A DNA stretch of 64,000 nucleotides from positions 77,932-141,931 of the forward strand of contig DASZJG010000060.1 in NCBI GenBank assembly GCA_035948315.1, read 5' to 3'. This stretch comes from CAJCJE01 sp035948315 (GTDB lineage Bacteria; Actinomycetota; Actinomycetes; Mycobacteriales; Pseudonocardiaceae). The notes under the pieces are model-generated. The model ran no database searches. It saw only the letters and a program-made list of their open reading frames with translations, and was not told the DNA's origin. Position 1 is the stretch's first letter. Every line of letters starts with the position of its first letter. Shown here in pieces: positions 35,594 through 43,907 of this stretch. The translations under genes were made by a program, and so were the position numbers.

Positions 35594-35619
35594 CTGGTCT
35601 CCTCAGTTCGGCGCGTAGC

Positions 35620-35656
35620 GACAGTCACTGACACTACGCTTGTGACAGTCACTGAC
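35620..35656. promoter_or_regulatory. Direct-repeat operator between MDR and TetR genes
   Basis: The 13-mer GACAGTCACTGAC occurs at 35620-35632 and again at 35644-35656. The second copy also forms a perfect GTGAC-A-GTCAC palindrome (35642-35652). Spacing of 24 bases suits two dimers. Regulation by the adjacent TetR protein is inferred. Confidence 0.7.
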
Positions 35657-35674
35657 GCAACCTAGAATCCGACG

Positions 35675-36238
35675 ATGCCGAGAGACGGAGCACAGGCACG
35701 CGCTCGACTGCGCGAAGCAGCGCTGGAGCTCTACCGCGAGCGCGGCTACGAGGAGACCACCGCCGCGCAGATCGCCGCACGAGCCGGGGTGACCGAACGC
35801 ACCTATTTTCGCCACTTCGCTGACAAGCGCGAAGTTCTCTTCGACGGCGAGGCCGAACTGCGCGCGATCCTTGTCGATGCCATCGCCACGGCGCCGGACG
35901 GCTTGGCGCCACTCCCCACTCTCGTCCGGGCTTTCGTCGCCGCGGTCCCACTGTTCGTCGTCAACCGTCCGGTCGCCGAGCGGCGAGCCGAGATCATCGC
36001 CGTGACCCCGGCGCTCCAAGAACGCGCATACGCCAAAACCGCCGCTCTCACCGACGCCCTCGCGAACGCGCTCACCGAGCGCGGCATCGCGCCGCCGACA
36101 GCGCGACTCGCCGCGCAGGTGGGGATGGCGGCCTTTGAGCGCGCCAGTCGCGGCTGGGGCGGCGACCCCACCGTCGACCTTGCCGCCGCAATCGCTCAGG
36201 CAGCCGACGAGGTGTTGAAGCTCGGCGAGAGCCAGTAG
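35675..36238 (+). CDS. TetR-family transcriptional regulator
   Basis: A 187-residue protein with N-terminal HTH ALELYRERGYEETTAAQIAA then RAGVTERTYFRHFADKREVL (residues 12-55). The C-terminal domain is a helical TetR ligand pocket. ATG at 35675. It faces the oxidoreductase gene across an operator made of two 13-base repeats. It probably represses that enzyme until an electrophile binds. Confidence 0.9.
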   Translation: MPRDGAQARARLREAALELYRERGYEETTAAQIAARAGVTERTYFRHFADKREVLFDGEAELRAILVDAIATAPDGLAPLPTLVRAFVAAVPLFVVNRPVAERRAEIIAVTPALQERAYAKTAALTDALANALTERGIAPPTARLAAQVGMAAFERASRGWGGDPTVDLAAAIAQAADEVLKLGESQ

Positions 36239-36333
36239 GGCTCGACGGAACTCGGCTTCAGGTGTCGTTCAGTCGCCTCCGGCAACGTCGATAGCGCAAT
36301 GGCGCGGCGGGCATCAACACGAGGAGGTCTTCG

Positions 36334-36780
36334 ATGCGGATCAATCGCCATCTGGGTCGGGTGGGCGGCGCGATGCTGGGACTGGCGGCGATCGGTCTGG
36401 TGCTCACCGGCTGCGGTTCGTCCTCGGCCAGTCCGGCACCCACTACCGCGCCGGCCACAACGACTACGCCAACCGTCACCAAACACGCGCATGCGGGGAT
36501 CTCCGGGAACATCACCGCGGAGAACAGCACCAACTGGACCGTGCAGGCTCAATCGGGCAAGCAGTACACCGTGATCGTCGGTCCCAACACCCAGTTCGGC
36601 ACCAAGAAGACCCCGGCGACGCGCCAGCAGTTCACCGTTGGCGAGAAGGTGCGGGTGGCCGGTGCCGTACAGGGCCGCACGGTCACCGCGACCAGGATCG
36701 AGGCTCCCGCGACCGCCAGCGCGCCGTCGACGAGCACCCCGCCGACGACGACCGCCTCGCCCACGGCGACCACCGCGTGA
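36334..36780 (+). CDS. Lipoprotein with OB/DUF5666-like domain
   Basis: A 148-residue secreted lipoprotein. The signal ends at the lipobox LTGC (residues 25-28), followed by a Ser/Thr/Pro/Ala linker, then a beta-rich domain (HAGISGNITAENSTNWTVQA, YTVIVGPNTQFGT, VGEKVRVAGAVQGRTVTATR) similar to DUF5666-type modules, and a Thr/Pro tail. ATG at 36334 follows AGGAGG. Role at the cell surface is unknown. The final codons and stop are part of a 12-base tandem repeat. Confidence 0.8.
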   Translation: MRINRHLGRVGGAMLGLAAIGLVLTGCGSSSASPAPTTAPATTTTPTVTKHAHAGISGNITAENSTNWTVQAQSGKQYTVIVGPNTQFGTKKTPATRQQFTVGEKVRVAGAVQGRTVTATRIEAPATASAPSTSTPPTTTASPTATTA

Positions 36781-36801
36781 ACCACCGCGTGAACCACCGC
36801 G
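36769..36801 (+). repeat. 12-base tandem repeat spanning the lipoprotein stop codon
   Basis: ACCACCGCGTGA occurs twice in full (36769-36780, 36781-36792) and then as a 10-base partial copy (36793-36802). Each full copy encodes Thr-Thr-Ala-stop, so the array holds two in-frame stop codons. Replication slippage is the simple explanation. Confidence 0.85.
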
Positions 36802-36840
36802 TCGGTTATCGCACGTACCTGAGGCCGGGCGGCAGGTACG

Positions 36841-37201
36841 GTGACGAACATGAGGGCTCTGCTCACCTCGGCCGGGATCAAGAACAGCAGCATCAACGAC
36901 GCGCTGGCCGACCTGCTGGGCAAACCGGTCGCCGAGTCCACCGCCCTGTTCATCCCCACCGCGGTCTACCCCTTCCCGGGCGGGCCTGGCATGGCGTACC
37001 GAGCGATCTGCGGCAAAGGGCCCGCACCTGGAGCATCCGGACCACCCCGACGCTTCCTTGGCCAACGCGGAGAAATGGGCGGCCCGGATTCCCGCACCGA
37101 CGTATGCGATCGACGACGAGACCGCCATCAAGGTTCTCGACGGTGCCGCCCAGGTCGTCTCCGAAGGGCAGTGGAAACTGTTCCAGCCCTCTGACGGGTA
37201 A
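36841..37201 (+). pseudogene. Peptidase E (S51) with internal deletion
   Basis: GTG 36841 or ATG 36850 opens MRALLTSAGIKNSSINDALA and DLLGKPVAESTALFIPTA, the peptidase E N-terminus. After about 55 residues the frame is lost, and another frame gives the family C-terminus HPDASLANAEKWAARIPA, TYAIDDETAIKVLDGAAQ and SEGQWKLFQPSDG, ending at 37201. About half of the normal 230 residues, including the catalytic Ser region, is deleted. It cannot be an active aspartyl dipeptidase. Confidence 0.8.
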
Positions 37202-37215
37202 CGGGAGGAGGCCGC

Positions 37216-38645
37216 ATGGCCGGCAACGCTGCGAGCGGGGGCGAGGCCGCTACCGTGACCGTCGATCTCTCGACGGACTGGGGTGTCTGGGAAGGCTGGG
37301 CGTCTCGTTGGCCTGGTGGGCCAACGTGTTCGGGGACCGGGACGATCTCGCGGACCTCGTGTTCACCGACCGGTTCGTCCCCCTGCTCGGCCACGACCTG
37401 CCCGGTCTGGGCATGACCATCGCGAGGTACAACCTCGGGGCGAGCACCCGGACGCCCGCTGAGGGCCACAGGATGGTGGCGTCGGAGCACATTCCCCGGT
37501 TCAAACAGATCGAGGGTTACTGGCTCGACGGCCGCAGCGACGAGCCGGCGTCGTCCAGTTGGGACTGGTCGGCCGATCCACGGCAGCGCGCGATGCTGGG
37601 AAAGGCCCGGGACCGTGGCGCGGACCGCCTCGAACTGTTTTCCAATTCGCCGATCTGGTGGCAGTGCCGCAATCACAACCCCTCCGGCGGCCCGTTCGGC
37701 ATGCCGAACCTGCCACACGAGAACTTCCAACGCCATGCCCGCTATCTGGCCACCGTCGCCCGGTATGCGCGGGAGCACTGGGGTATCGCGTTCACCAGCG
37801 TGGAGCCGTTCAACGAACCGTCCACGATCGGCGACTGGCGCGCGGAGGGCACGCAGGAGGGATGCGTCATCCTCGTCAAGAGTCAGGAGCCGATCATCGG
37901 GCACCTCCGCGAGGAACTGGACCTGCGCGGGCTTGGCGACGTCGACGTGGTGGCCTCCGACGAGACCCATGTGGACATCGGTGAACTCACCTGGCGGCTG
38001 ATGTCCAAGGAAACCAGGCACCTGCTCGGCCGGGTCAACGTGCACGGCTACCAGTACGCCGAGGGCGTGCGCGAGCTGCTGTACCGCTCGGTCCGTGACG
38101 AGGGCAAGTCGATCTGGATGTCCGAGTACGGCGACGGCGACCCCACCGGTCTGGAGATGACGCGGAACTTCCTGCGCGACATGGCCAGGCTGCACCCGGT
38201 GGCCTGGAGCTACTGGCAGGTGATCGACGAGACACCCGGCTGGGGATTCCTGCTCGGCGACCTGAAAGCGGGCACGCTGAGCGCGGTCAACACGAAACAC
38301 TGGGTGTTCGCCCAACTGTCCCGCCACATTCGCCCCGGCATGCTGATCCTCGGGACGGACGCCGAGCACACCGTTGCCGCGTACGACCAGGCACGCCGGC
38401 GACTCGTCCTGGTCACGGCGAGCCGCGAGGAGGAGTTGCGGGTGACTTACGACCTGTCCCGGTTCGGCTCCGTTGGTGGCGGGCCGGAAGGTGCCGTGCG
38501 GCGGTGGCTGACCACCACCGACGAGGGCGGCGAACGCTATGCGGCCCACCACGACGACACCAGACTGTCCGGCCCGGCCGAGTTCACGGCGTCGGTGCCA
38601 GCACGCAGCATCCAGACCTACGAAATCGACAGCGTGATCATCTGA
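37216..38645 (+). pseudogene. GH30 endo-beta-1,6-galactanase-like gene with one-base frameshift
   Basis: ATG 37216 follows GGGAGGAGG. The start VTVDLSTDWGVWEGW is in one frame; one missing G in a run at 37298-37300 shifts it, and the rest (GVSLAWWANVFGDRDDLADL and onward) is intact in the next frame to 38645. Together they give about 475 residues of a GH30-type galactanase: acid/base Glu in SVEPFNEPST, nucleophile Glu in SIWMSEYGDGD, and a C-terminal beta domain. No signal peptide is seen. Restoring one G would give a complete enzyme acting on arabinogalactan side chains. It could be a genuine lesion or a sequencing error. Confidence 0.75.
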
Positions 38646-38680
38646 CCGGTCGAGCCGAGGCCGTTCTCTACCGGCTGCGT

Positions 38681-40432
38681 TCAGGGTTCGGGTGTGTTCA
38701 CGACCGGTCGTGCGGTGTCGGCGAGCAGCACCGCGAACGATGACTGGGCGGATGCCGTGGCTGGTCCGGGGGCGTCGCGCACCTCCCAGCGGATCCGGCC
38801 GGTCGCGTCGATGACGAAGACGACCTCGCTGTGCACCATCATCCCGGCCATCATGCCGGGGGCGAGTTTCTCGTAGCCGTTCCAGACCTGTTGGAGTTCG
38901 GCCGCCGTTCCGGTCAGGAAACGCCAGTCCGGCGCCGTGGTCAGGCCCTGGTTCCGGTCGAATGCCCTGATGAACACGGCGTGCGAGTGCATCGTGCTGG
39001 CGGCGATCGCCACGAGTTCCACCCGGTCGCCCGCCGCGCCGAGCAGGGTGCCGGCCGCGTGCAGCTGCCGCGCGATCTGCGGGCAGCCGGTGCACACCGG
39101 GTCGAGGAACGTCAACAGCACCACCTTTCCGCGCAGCGAGGCGAGACCGACGGGCTGACCGGACTCTCCGTTGGTCAGCCGGAAGCCCGGCGCCGGGAGG
39201 TCCATTCGGACCGGTGTGCCCGCGATGGCCTGCGCGATGATCGGGTCCGCGTTGCGATCGAGGGATGCCGCCGCCATCGGGACCGCGCCGAGCAGGACGA
39301 TGCCGACCGCGCCGAGCACGATCAGCGATCGTGGGCTCGCGGCGGAAACGGTGGCCGTCTGTTCGCTGGCGTGTTCGGTGACGTGTTGGGTGACGGCGAT
39401 GAAGCCGCCCCACAGCAGCAGCGTCCACGGGACCATGCTGTTCGGGTCGGTGCCCAGTCCGCCGGGAAACCCGAGATCCTGCACCAGTACCCAGACCGCG
39501 GCGCAGAACACGGTCGCGGCAGGCACCGCGACCCGCAGGAGCCGCGGCCTGCCGACGATGAACGCCACGCCGAGCGCGCTGAGCACGACGACCACGAACA
39601 GGTTCACCGCGAGGGTGTGCGCGCCCGCGAACGACGCGAAGGCCGACACCATGGCCGCTTGCACATGCGGCTGGGAGATCTCCGCCATCGAGGACACCAT
39701 CGCGGCCAACGTGCCGGAATCACCGCCCTGCCAGAAACCGTTGCCCGGCAATGCCTGTAGCACGGCCATCGCGATCCAGCACACGCCGATCCCGGCGAGC
39801 AGTCGCCTGCCCAGCTGTGGCCCGGCCCAGGCGCGCATCGGCAACGCGATGAGCGCACCGGCCACCACATAGAGCGCGACCGCGCCGGGCGCGCCGGACA
39901 GCCAGCTCGGGCCGGGCGCGAAGATCCCGCCGAAGGACTCCCCGAACACCCAGACGACCAGTCCCCAGCCCGCGCCGGCCAGTCCGGCCAGCCGCGACGG
40001 CAGGCCGGTTTTGGCGGCGAGCAGCCAGATGCCGATGCCGGCCTGGATCCACATGGCCGCCGCGGCGGCCTGTACCGGGTGGTAGGACCACACGCTGCCG
40101 CCGAAGCCGACGACGTCCTGGACCCAGCCCGGCGACGCCGCGGCGACCGGCGCGATCACCTGCGACGGCAGGCCGCCCGCCATCCTCGGCTGCGCCTGGA
40201 GGATCGCGTCGAAGATCCACAGGACGCCGAACGCGATCCGCAGGAACCGCCGTGCGCCGGGTTCGCCGGCCTGCGCGGGACGCCCCGCCCAGCGGTTGCG
40301 GGTGACTCGGTGGGCAATGGTCAGCGCGACGACGATCGCGGCGACGATGATCAGCTGGTGCAGCAGTGCGGACATGAACGCGGCGATCAGCGCCGGGTTC
40401 GCCGCGTCCACTCCGGAATCCATGCCGGGCAT
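38681..40432 (-). CDS. Membrane protein fused to SCO1/thioredoxin-like domain
   Basis: A 583-residue fusion. The first 400 residues hold about nine to ten helices (LLHQLIIVAAIVVALTIAHR, ALYVVAGALIALPMRAWAGP, LAVNLFVVVVLSALGVAFIV). The last 165 form a thioredoxin-like SCO1/SenC domain with CxxxC-type motif DPVCTGCPQIAR, a Met-rich segment (LAPGMMAGMMVHSEVVFVID) and a conserved His. SCO1 proteins deliver copper to oxidases. ATG at 40432 lies 12 bases after the multicopper oxidase stop, so the two form an operon. The membrane part is of unknown family, possibly a copper or thiol transporter. Confidence 0.8.
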   Translation of the reverse strand: MPGMDSGVDAANPALIAAFMSALLHQLIIVAAIVVALTIAHRVTRNRWAGRPAQAGEPGARRFLRIAFGVLWIFDAILQAQPRMAGGLPSQVIAPVAAASPGWVQDVVGFGGSVWSYHPVQAAAAAMWIQAGIGIWLLAAKTGLPSRLAGLAGAGWGLVVWVFGESFGGIFAPGPSWLSGAPGAVALYVVAGALIALPMRAWAGPQLGRRLLAGIGVCWIAMAVLQALPGNGFWQGGDSGTLAAMVSSMAEISQPHVQAAMVSAFASFAGAHTLAVNLFVVVVLSALGVAFIVGRPRLLRVAVPAATVFCAAVWVLVQDLGFPGGLGTDPNSMVPWTLLLWGGFIAVTQHVTEHASEQTATVSAASPRSLIVLGAVGIVLLGAVPMAAASLDRNADPIIAQAIAGTPVRMDLPAPGFRLTNGESGQPVGLASLRGKVVLLTFLDPVCTGCPQIARQLHAAGTLLGAAGDRVELVAIAASTMHSHAVFIRAFDRNQGLTTAPDWRFLTGTAAELQQVWNGYEKLAPGMMAGMMVHSEVVFVIDATGRIRWEVRDAPGPATASAQSSFAVLLADTARPVVNTPEP

Positions 40433-40444
40433 GACGATCCGCCC

Positions 40445-42718
40445 TCAGCCGACCGGGATGTACGGGCGCATCATTTCGTTGTCCTCGTGGTCGAGGATGT
40501 GGCAGTGGGTCATGTAACCCGGGCCAACGGTGGGATCGAACGGGTAGAGGTTCTGTCCGGGTTGGACACCGTTGATGGGAGTGGCCTGCGGTGCCCAGCG
40601 AATCGCATAGCGGTTGACGTAGCCGGGAAACACCTTGGCCGTGTCCTTCCAACCCGCCTCGCTCGGGTTCGGCGGAATCACCGGACCGGTCAGGAACGGG
40701 GAGAAGGCGGGGTTGCCGCCCAGCGCGCCGTCGGCGTTGTGGGTGAAGTAGTTTCCCGGTGGTCCGTAGCCGGGGATGATGGTCCCGGCCGGGTACGCGA
40801 TCGGACCCCAGGTCCCGTCGGCCGCCTCGCCGTTGAACGTGCCGCCGGGGAACGCGGCGGCCCAGGCGGCCAGGTAGGTCGGCTGGCCGGTGTTCGGGTC
40901 GATGAGCACCGCCTGTCGGTTGAGCAACTGGAACTGGATCAGGTGGACGTGAATCGGGTGCGCGTCGACGGTGGTGTTCAGGAACTCCCAGACCTCGGTC
41001 GAGCCGACTCTCGGCAGTTCGGTGATGTAGAGGCCCTGGCCGTACTGGTCGGGCTTGGCGCCGGGGATCGGCGGAGTTCCGCCGCCGTCCCGCTTGCCAT
41101 TCCACTTGCTGTTGTTGATCAGGTCCTCGACCGGCGTGCCCGTGGTGTTTCCCCCGTTGCCGAAGGGATCCTCGAACTCGAACAGCACCAGCTGGCGGGT
41201 GTTGGACGGGTTGACACCGGCGGCGAGCGCGCCGGCAGCCGGATCGACCAGCCGGACGATCGCCGGCTCCTGGCCTCGTCCGCCGCGCAGCGGCGCGCCG
41301 GAAGCCGGGTTGTAGGTGGCGTCCGGACTGGACAGCGGCAGCGTCACCTGGAACCGCATGACCTCGCGAGTCGGGTCGGCCGGGTCGAGTGCGGCGCCGC
41401 TCGGAAACGGCACCTGGGCGTCGTTGGTGAGGGTGAGGGTTCGGCCCTGGAGGCCGCCGAAGTCGATGACGATGTCGGCGCGTTCGGACGGCGCGAGGAA
41501 CAACCGGGTCGAGGGCGTCGGCGTTCCGTCGTTCACCGGCTCGGTCTGCCCGAGCAGGGTGACCGGGGTGTCGAGCAGGCCGCCGTCGGTGCCGATCTGG
41601 TACATCGCAGGCCCGGTGGCCCCGCTGGCCGCGTCGACGAGGCCCATCCGCACGAACCGCGCGTTGCTGGCGTTGACCATCCGGAAGCGATACCTGCGCG
41701 GCTCGACCCGGAGGAAGGGCCAGGTCCGGCCGTTGACGAGCATGGTGTCGCCGAAGAACTCCGGAATCCAGAACGGGTGGATCTTCGGGTTGCTCGGTGG
41801 CCCGTCGACCAGCGAGGGATTGTTCGCGTTGTCGGGGAACAGCAGTTGTCCGTTGGTGTCGAACTGACGGTCCTGGATCATCAGCTCGATCTCCTGGCCG
41901 CCGGCCGGCAGGCGCAGCGGATTGTCGGTCCGGCCGGTGTCGAACTGGTCCCGGATGAGGTAGAAGGAGGCCAGCCCGGAGAAGACGTTGATGCGGGTGA
42001 TGCCGAGTGCGTGGTCGTGGAACCACAGCGTCGTCGCCTGCTGACTGTTGGGATAGCAGTAGACGGCCGCGTTGGCGCCTGCGCGGCCTGCCGTGAAATA
42101 TCCTTTGCCGTGCAGGCCGTTGTTGGTGAACCAGGCTTCGGGCACACCATCCGATGTGGACTGGTTCTCGCCGCCGTGCAGGTGGACCACGGTGGGGACC
42201 GGACCGGAGAACGGGTCCATCCGCATCCCCTGCTGGAGCGGGTCAGCCCAGTGGATGCTCTGGTCCATGGTCAGGTACTGGCGCAGCACGGGTGAGGCCG
42301 GCAGGTTGTTCAGGTACCTGACCTGGATGGGCGTGCCACGCTGCGCCTCGATCGTCACGCCGGGGTACTGCGGACTCGGGCTGGTACCGGCCGGCCCGAC
42401 CGCGTACCCCCACAGGTAGGTGCCGCCGGTGAACGGCGCGGCCAGCGAGGTGTAGAACGAGTCGGGCAGCACGTTCTGCTGGAATTCGACCATGCCCACC
42501 TGCACGAACGTCCCGGTGGTGCGGCGGCCGACGAAGGTGGGCAGCGGAGAGACGTACCGGGTGATGTTCGCGCCCGGCAGCGCGGTCTGCGCCACCCGCA
42601 CGGACGCGTTCGCGCGCTGGAACAGGGACGGCACCTCGAAGCCGACCACGGCCGCGGCGCCGGCCAGTCCGGAAATCTTCATCAAGTCTCTACGGCTTAA
42701 TCGGCTGAGTCGGCTCAT
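40445..42718 (-). CDS. Multicopper oxidase, bilirubin-oxidase/CotA-like
   Basis: A 757-residue enzyme. ATG at 42718 gives an N-terminal Tat-like signal (SRRDLMKISGLAGAAAVVGF); upstream in-frame sequence lacks it. Copper ligands are all present: VVHLHGGENQ, LWFHDHALG, HPIHVHL and the T1 site MTHCHILDHEDNEMM. Family members oxidise phenols, bilirubin, Mn(II) or Cu(I) with reduction of O2 to water. It is the first gene of the operon with the SCO1 fusion, which may load its copper. Exported folded, presumably to the wall. Confidence 0.93.
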   Translation of the reverse strand: MSRLSRLSRRDLMKISGLAGAAAVVGFEVPSLFQRANASVRVAQTALPGANITRYVSPLPTFVGRRTTGTFVQVGMVEFQQNVLPDSFYTSLAAPFTGGTYLWGYAVGPAGTSPSPQYPGVTIEAQRGTPIQVRYLNNLPASPVLRQYLTMDQSIHWADPLQQGMRMDPFSGPVPTVVHLHGGENQSTSDGVPEAWFTNNGLHGKGYFTAGRAGANAAVYCYPNSQQATTLWFHDHALGITRINVFSGLASFYLIRDQFDTGRTDNPLRLPAGGQEIELMIQDRQFDTNGQLLFPDNANNPSLVDGPPSNPKIHPFWIPEFFGDTMLVNGRTWPFLRVEPRRYRFRMVNASNARFVRMGLVDAASGATGPAMYQIGTDGGLLDTPVTLLGQTEPVNDGTPTPSTRLFLAPSERADIVIDFGGLQGRTLTLTNDAQVPFPSGAALDPADPTREVMRFQVTLPLSSPDATYNPASGAPLRGGRGQEPAIVRLVDPAAGALAAGVNPSNTRQLVLFEFEDPFGNGGNTTGTPVEDLINNSKWNGKRDGGGTPPIPGAKPDQYGQGLYITELPRVGSTEVWEFLNTTVDAHPIHVHLIQFQLLNRQAVLIDPNTGQPTYLAAWAAAFPGGTFNGEAADGTWGPIAYPAGTIIPGYGPPGNYFTHNADGALGGNPAFSPFLTGPVIPPNPSEAGWKDTAKVFPGYVNRYAIRWAPQATPINGVQPGQNLYPFDPTVGPGYMTHCHILDHEDNEMMRPYIPVG

Positions 42719-42828
42719 CGTGGTATCTCCAGCCGTGGGGGAGGCGCGATCGTCTATGTGGGTGCGACGATCATCGGACCTGGAGATGAGGTTAGGAGGC
42801 GACGTTGACCCGTAGAATGACAACAGTT

Positions 42829-42855
42829 GCCTAGGCTGACACAAAACCCCTAGGG
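42829..42855. promoter_or_regulatory. Paired CCTAGG elements upstream of copper operon
   Basis: GCCTAGG (42829-42835) and CCTAGGGC (42849-42856) form a dyad about 110-140 bases before the multicopper oxidase. C-rich palindromes of this kind can be copper-responsive, but no CsoR gene is in the window and the match is loose. Confidence 0.3.
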
Positions 42856-42868
42856 CACCGCTGGTGTC

Positions 42869-43201
42869 CTACGTGGAGTGTTGGGCGAGGATGCGCTCGA
42901 CCGCCTCCGGGTCGTCGGGCGTGATCGTGGGACGAACGTGGCGCCCGATGTCGATCACCAGGGCCAGGTTCTTGTCCGGGCGGCGCGCGTCCAGGTTCCA
43001 CCAGTGGATGAAGTCACCCGAACCCCAGATCCTCCACCTGCGAACCGCGTTCACCCCGGTCAGCGGAAGTCGCGTGACATTCTTGACCGAGCCGTAGGGG
43101 ATCCGTTTCGCGCCCCACAGGTAGTAGTGGCGGATCGTCAGTCCCCTGTCGTCGCAGCGGATTCCGCCGTCGTCATAGGCGGATGCGTTGTCGTTGCTCA
43201 T
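42869..43201 (-). CDS. Small PH-like/uncharacterised protein
   Basis: A 110-residue protein from ATG at 43201. It holds a beta-rich core (GIRCDDRGLTIRHYYLWGAK, RIPYGSVKNVTRLPLTG, RRWRIWGSGDFIHWWNLDAR, LALVIDIGRHVRPTITPDDP) like bacterial PH-domain proteins of about 100 residues. No signal peptide or helix-spanning segment. It is the second gene after the HTH regulator (two-base gap), on the same strand. Probably a membrane- or ligand-associated accessory protein; function unknown. Confidence 0.7.
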   Translation of the reverse strand: MSNDNASAYDDGGIRCDDRGLTIRHYYLWGAKRIPYGSVKNVTRLPLTGVNAVRRWRIWGSGDFIHWWNLDARRPDKNLALVIDIGRHVRPTITPDDPEAVERILAQHST

Positions 43202-43203
43202 GT

Positions 43204-43833
43204 TCACGGCGTCTCCGGTGCGAGGATGAACAGCCCGGCGACCTTCTCGTCGAGGTCGAACGCGACCCTCGCTTTCATCTCGCCTGCTTCGTAGCGCAGC
43301 GGGATGTCCACGACCGTGTGATCGCCGATGCGGCGGACGAACGGCTCGCCATCGCCGAAGCCTTCGAACTCGCCGACGAGTCCGACGACCGTGGCCAGGC
43401 CACTCCCCCGCACCTCGTCGGTGAAGGCGGCCAGCACCTCGGCGTTGAAGGACTCCCTGGCCCGGTCCATCCGGCCGTCGAGAACGTCGGTCACGATCTC
43501 CCTGGCCCGTTCCGCGGCGTCGGTCATGCGCACTGTCTTGTCCATGGGCTCTCCTGTTCGGGGATCGACGGGCTTGCCGAAGCGCTGGAAAGCGGCTTGG
43601 CGGGTGACACCGAGCAGGTCCCCGATCTCCTGCCAGGTGTGGCCCGCGTCGCGGGCCTGCTGCACACAGAGCCTGAGCACCTGCTCGGCGACGAGGTGGG
43701 TGCCCTGGGCGTGCCGGATCAGGTCGAGGTACGGCGGCGACGCCAGCGGGTTGCGCACGTCGTCGGCCAGCACCGCGGCCTGCTCGGCCAGCTGGGCGGC
43801 CAGGGAGGTGAGGCTCGGCGGTACATCGGTCAT
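43204..43833 (-). CDS. HTH regulator with C-terminal DUF3887-like domain
   Basis: A 209-residue protein. Near residues 55-95 an HTH: VLRLCVQQARDAGHTWQEIG then DLLGVTRQAAFQRFGKP. The C-terminal half (VTDVLDGRMDRARESFNAEV and MKARVAFDLDEKVAGLFI) resembles DUF3887, a small alpha-beta fold often fused to regulators. It lies next to the PH-like gene (operon) and divergent from an MBL-fold hydrolase. Two copies of a 19-base palindrome sit between them, so autoregulation and control of the hydrolase are likely. Confidence 0.82.
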   Translation of the reverse strand: MTDVPPSLTSLAAQLAEQAAVLADDVRNPLASPPYLDLIRHAQGTHLVAEQVLRLCVQQARDAGHTWQEIGDLLGVTRQAAFQRFGKPVDPRTGEPMDKTVRMTDAAERAREIVTDVLDGRMDRARESFNAEVLAAFTDEVRGSGLATVVGLVGEFEGFGDGEPFVRRIGDHTVVDIPLRYEAGEMKARVAFDLDEKVAGLFILAPETP

Positions 43834-43834
43834 G

Positions 43835-43881
43835 TGTCAAGGATGCCTTTACGCCACCTGGCTGTCAAGGAATCCTTGACA
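43835..43881. promoter_or_regulatory. Two operator copies in divergent HTH/MBL region
   Basis: A perfect palindrome TGTCAAGGAATCCTTGACA (43863-43881) and a related copy (15 of 19 bases) at 43835-43853, spaced 28 bases apart. They abut the HTH start codon. Confidence 0.8.
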
Positions 43882-43907
43882 GAGGTGTCGGAGGTAACCT
43901 TGCGATC

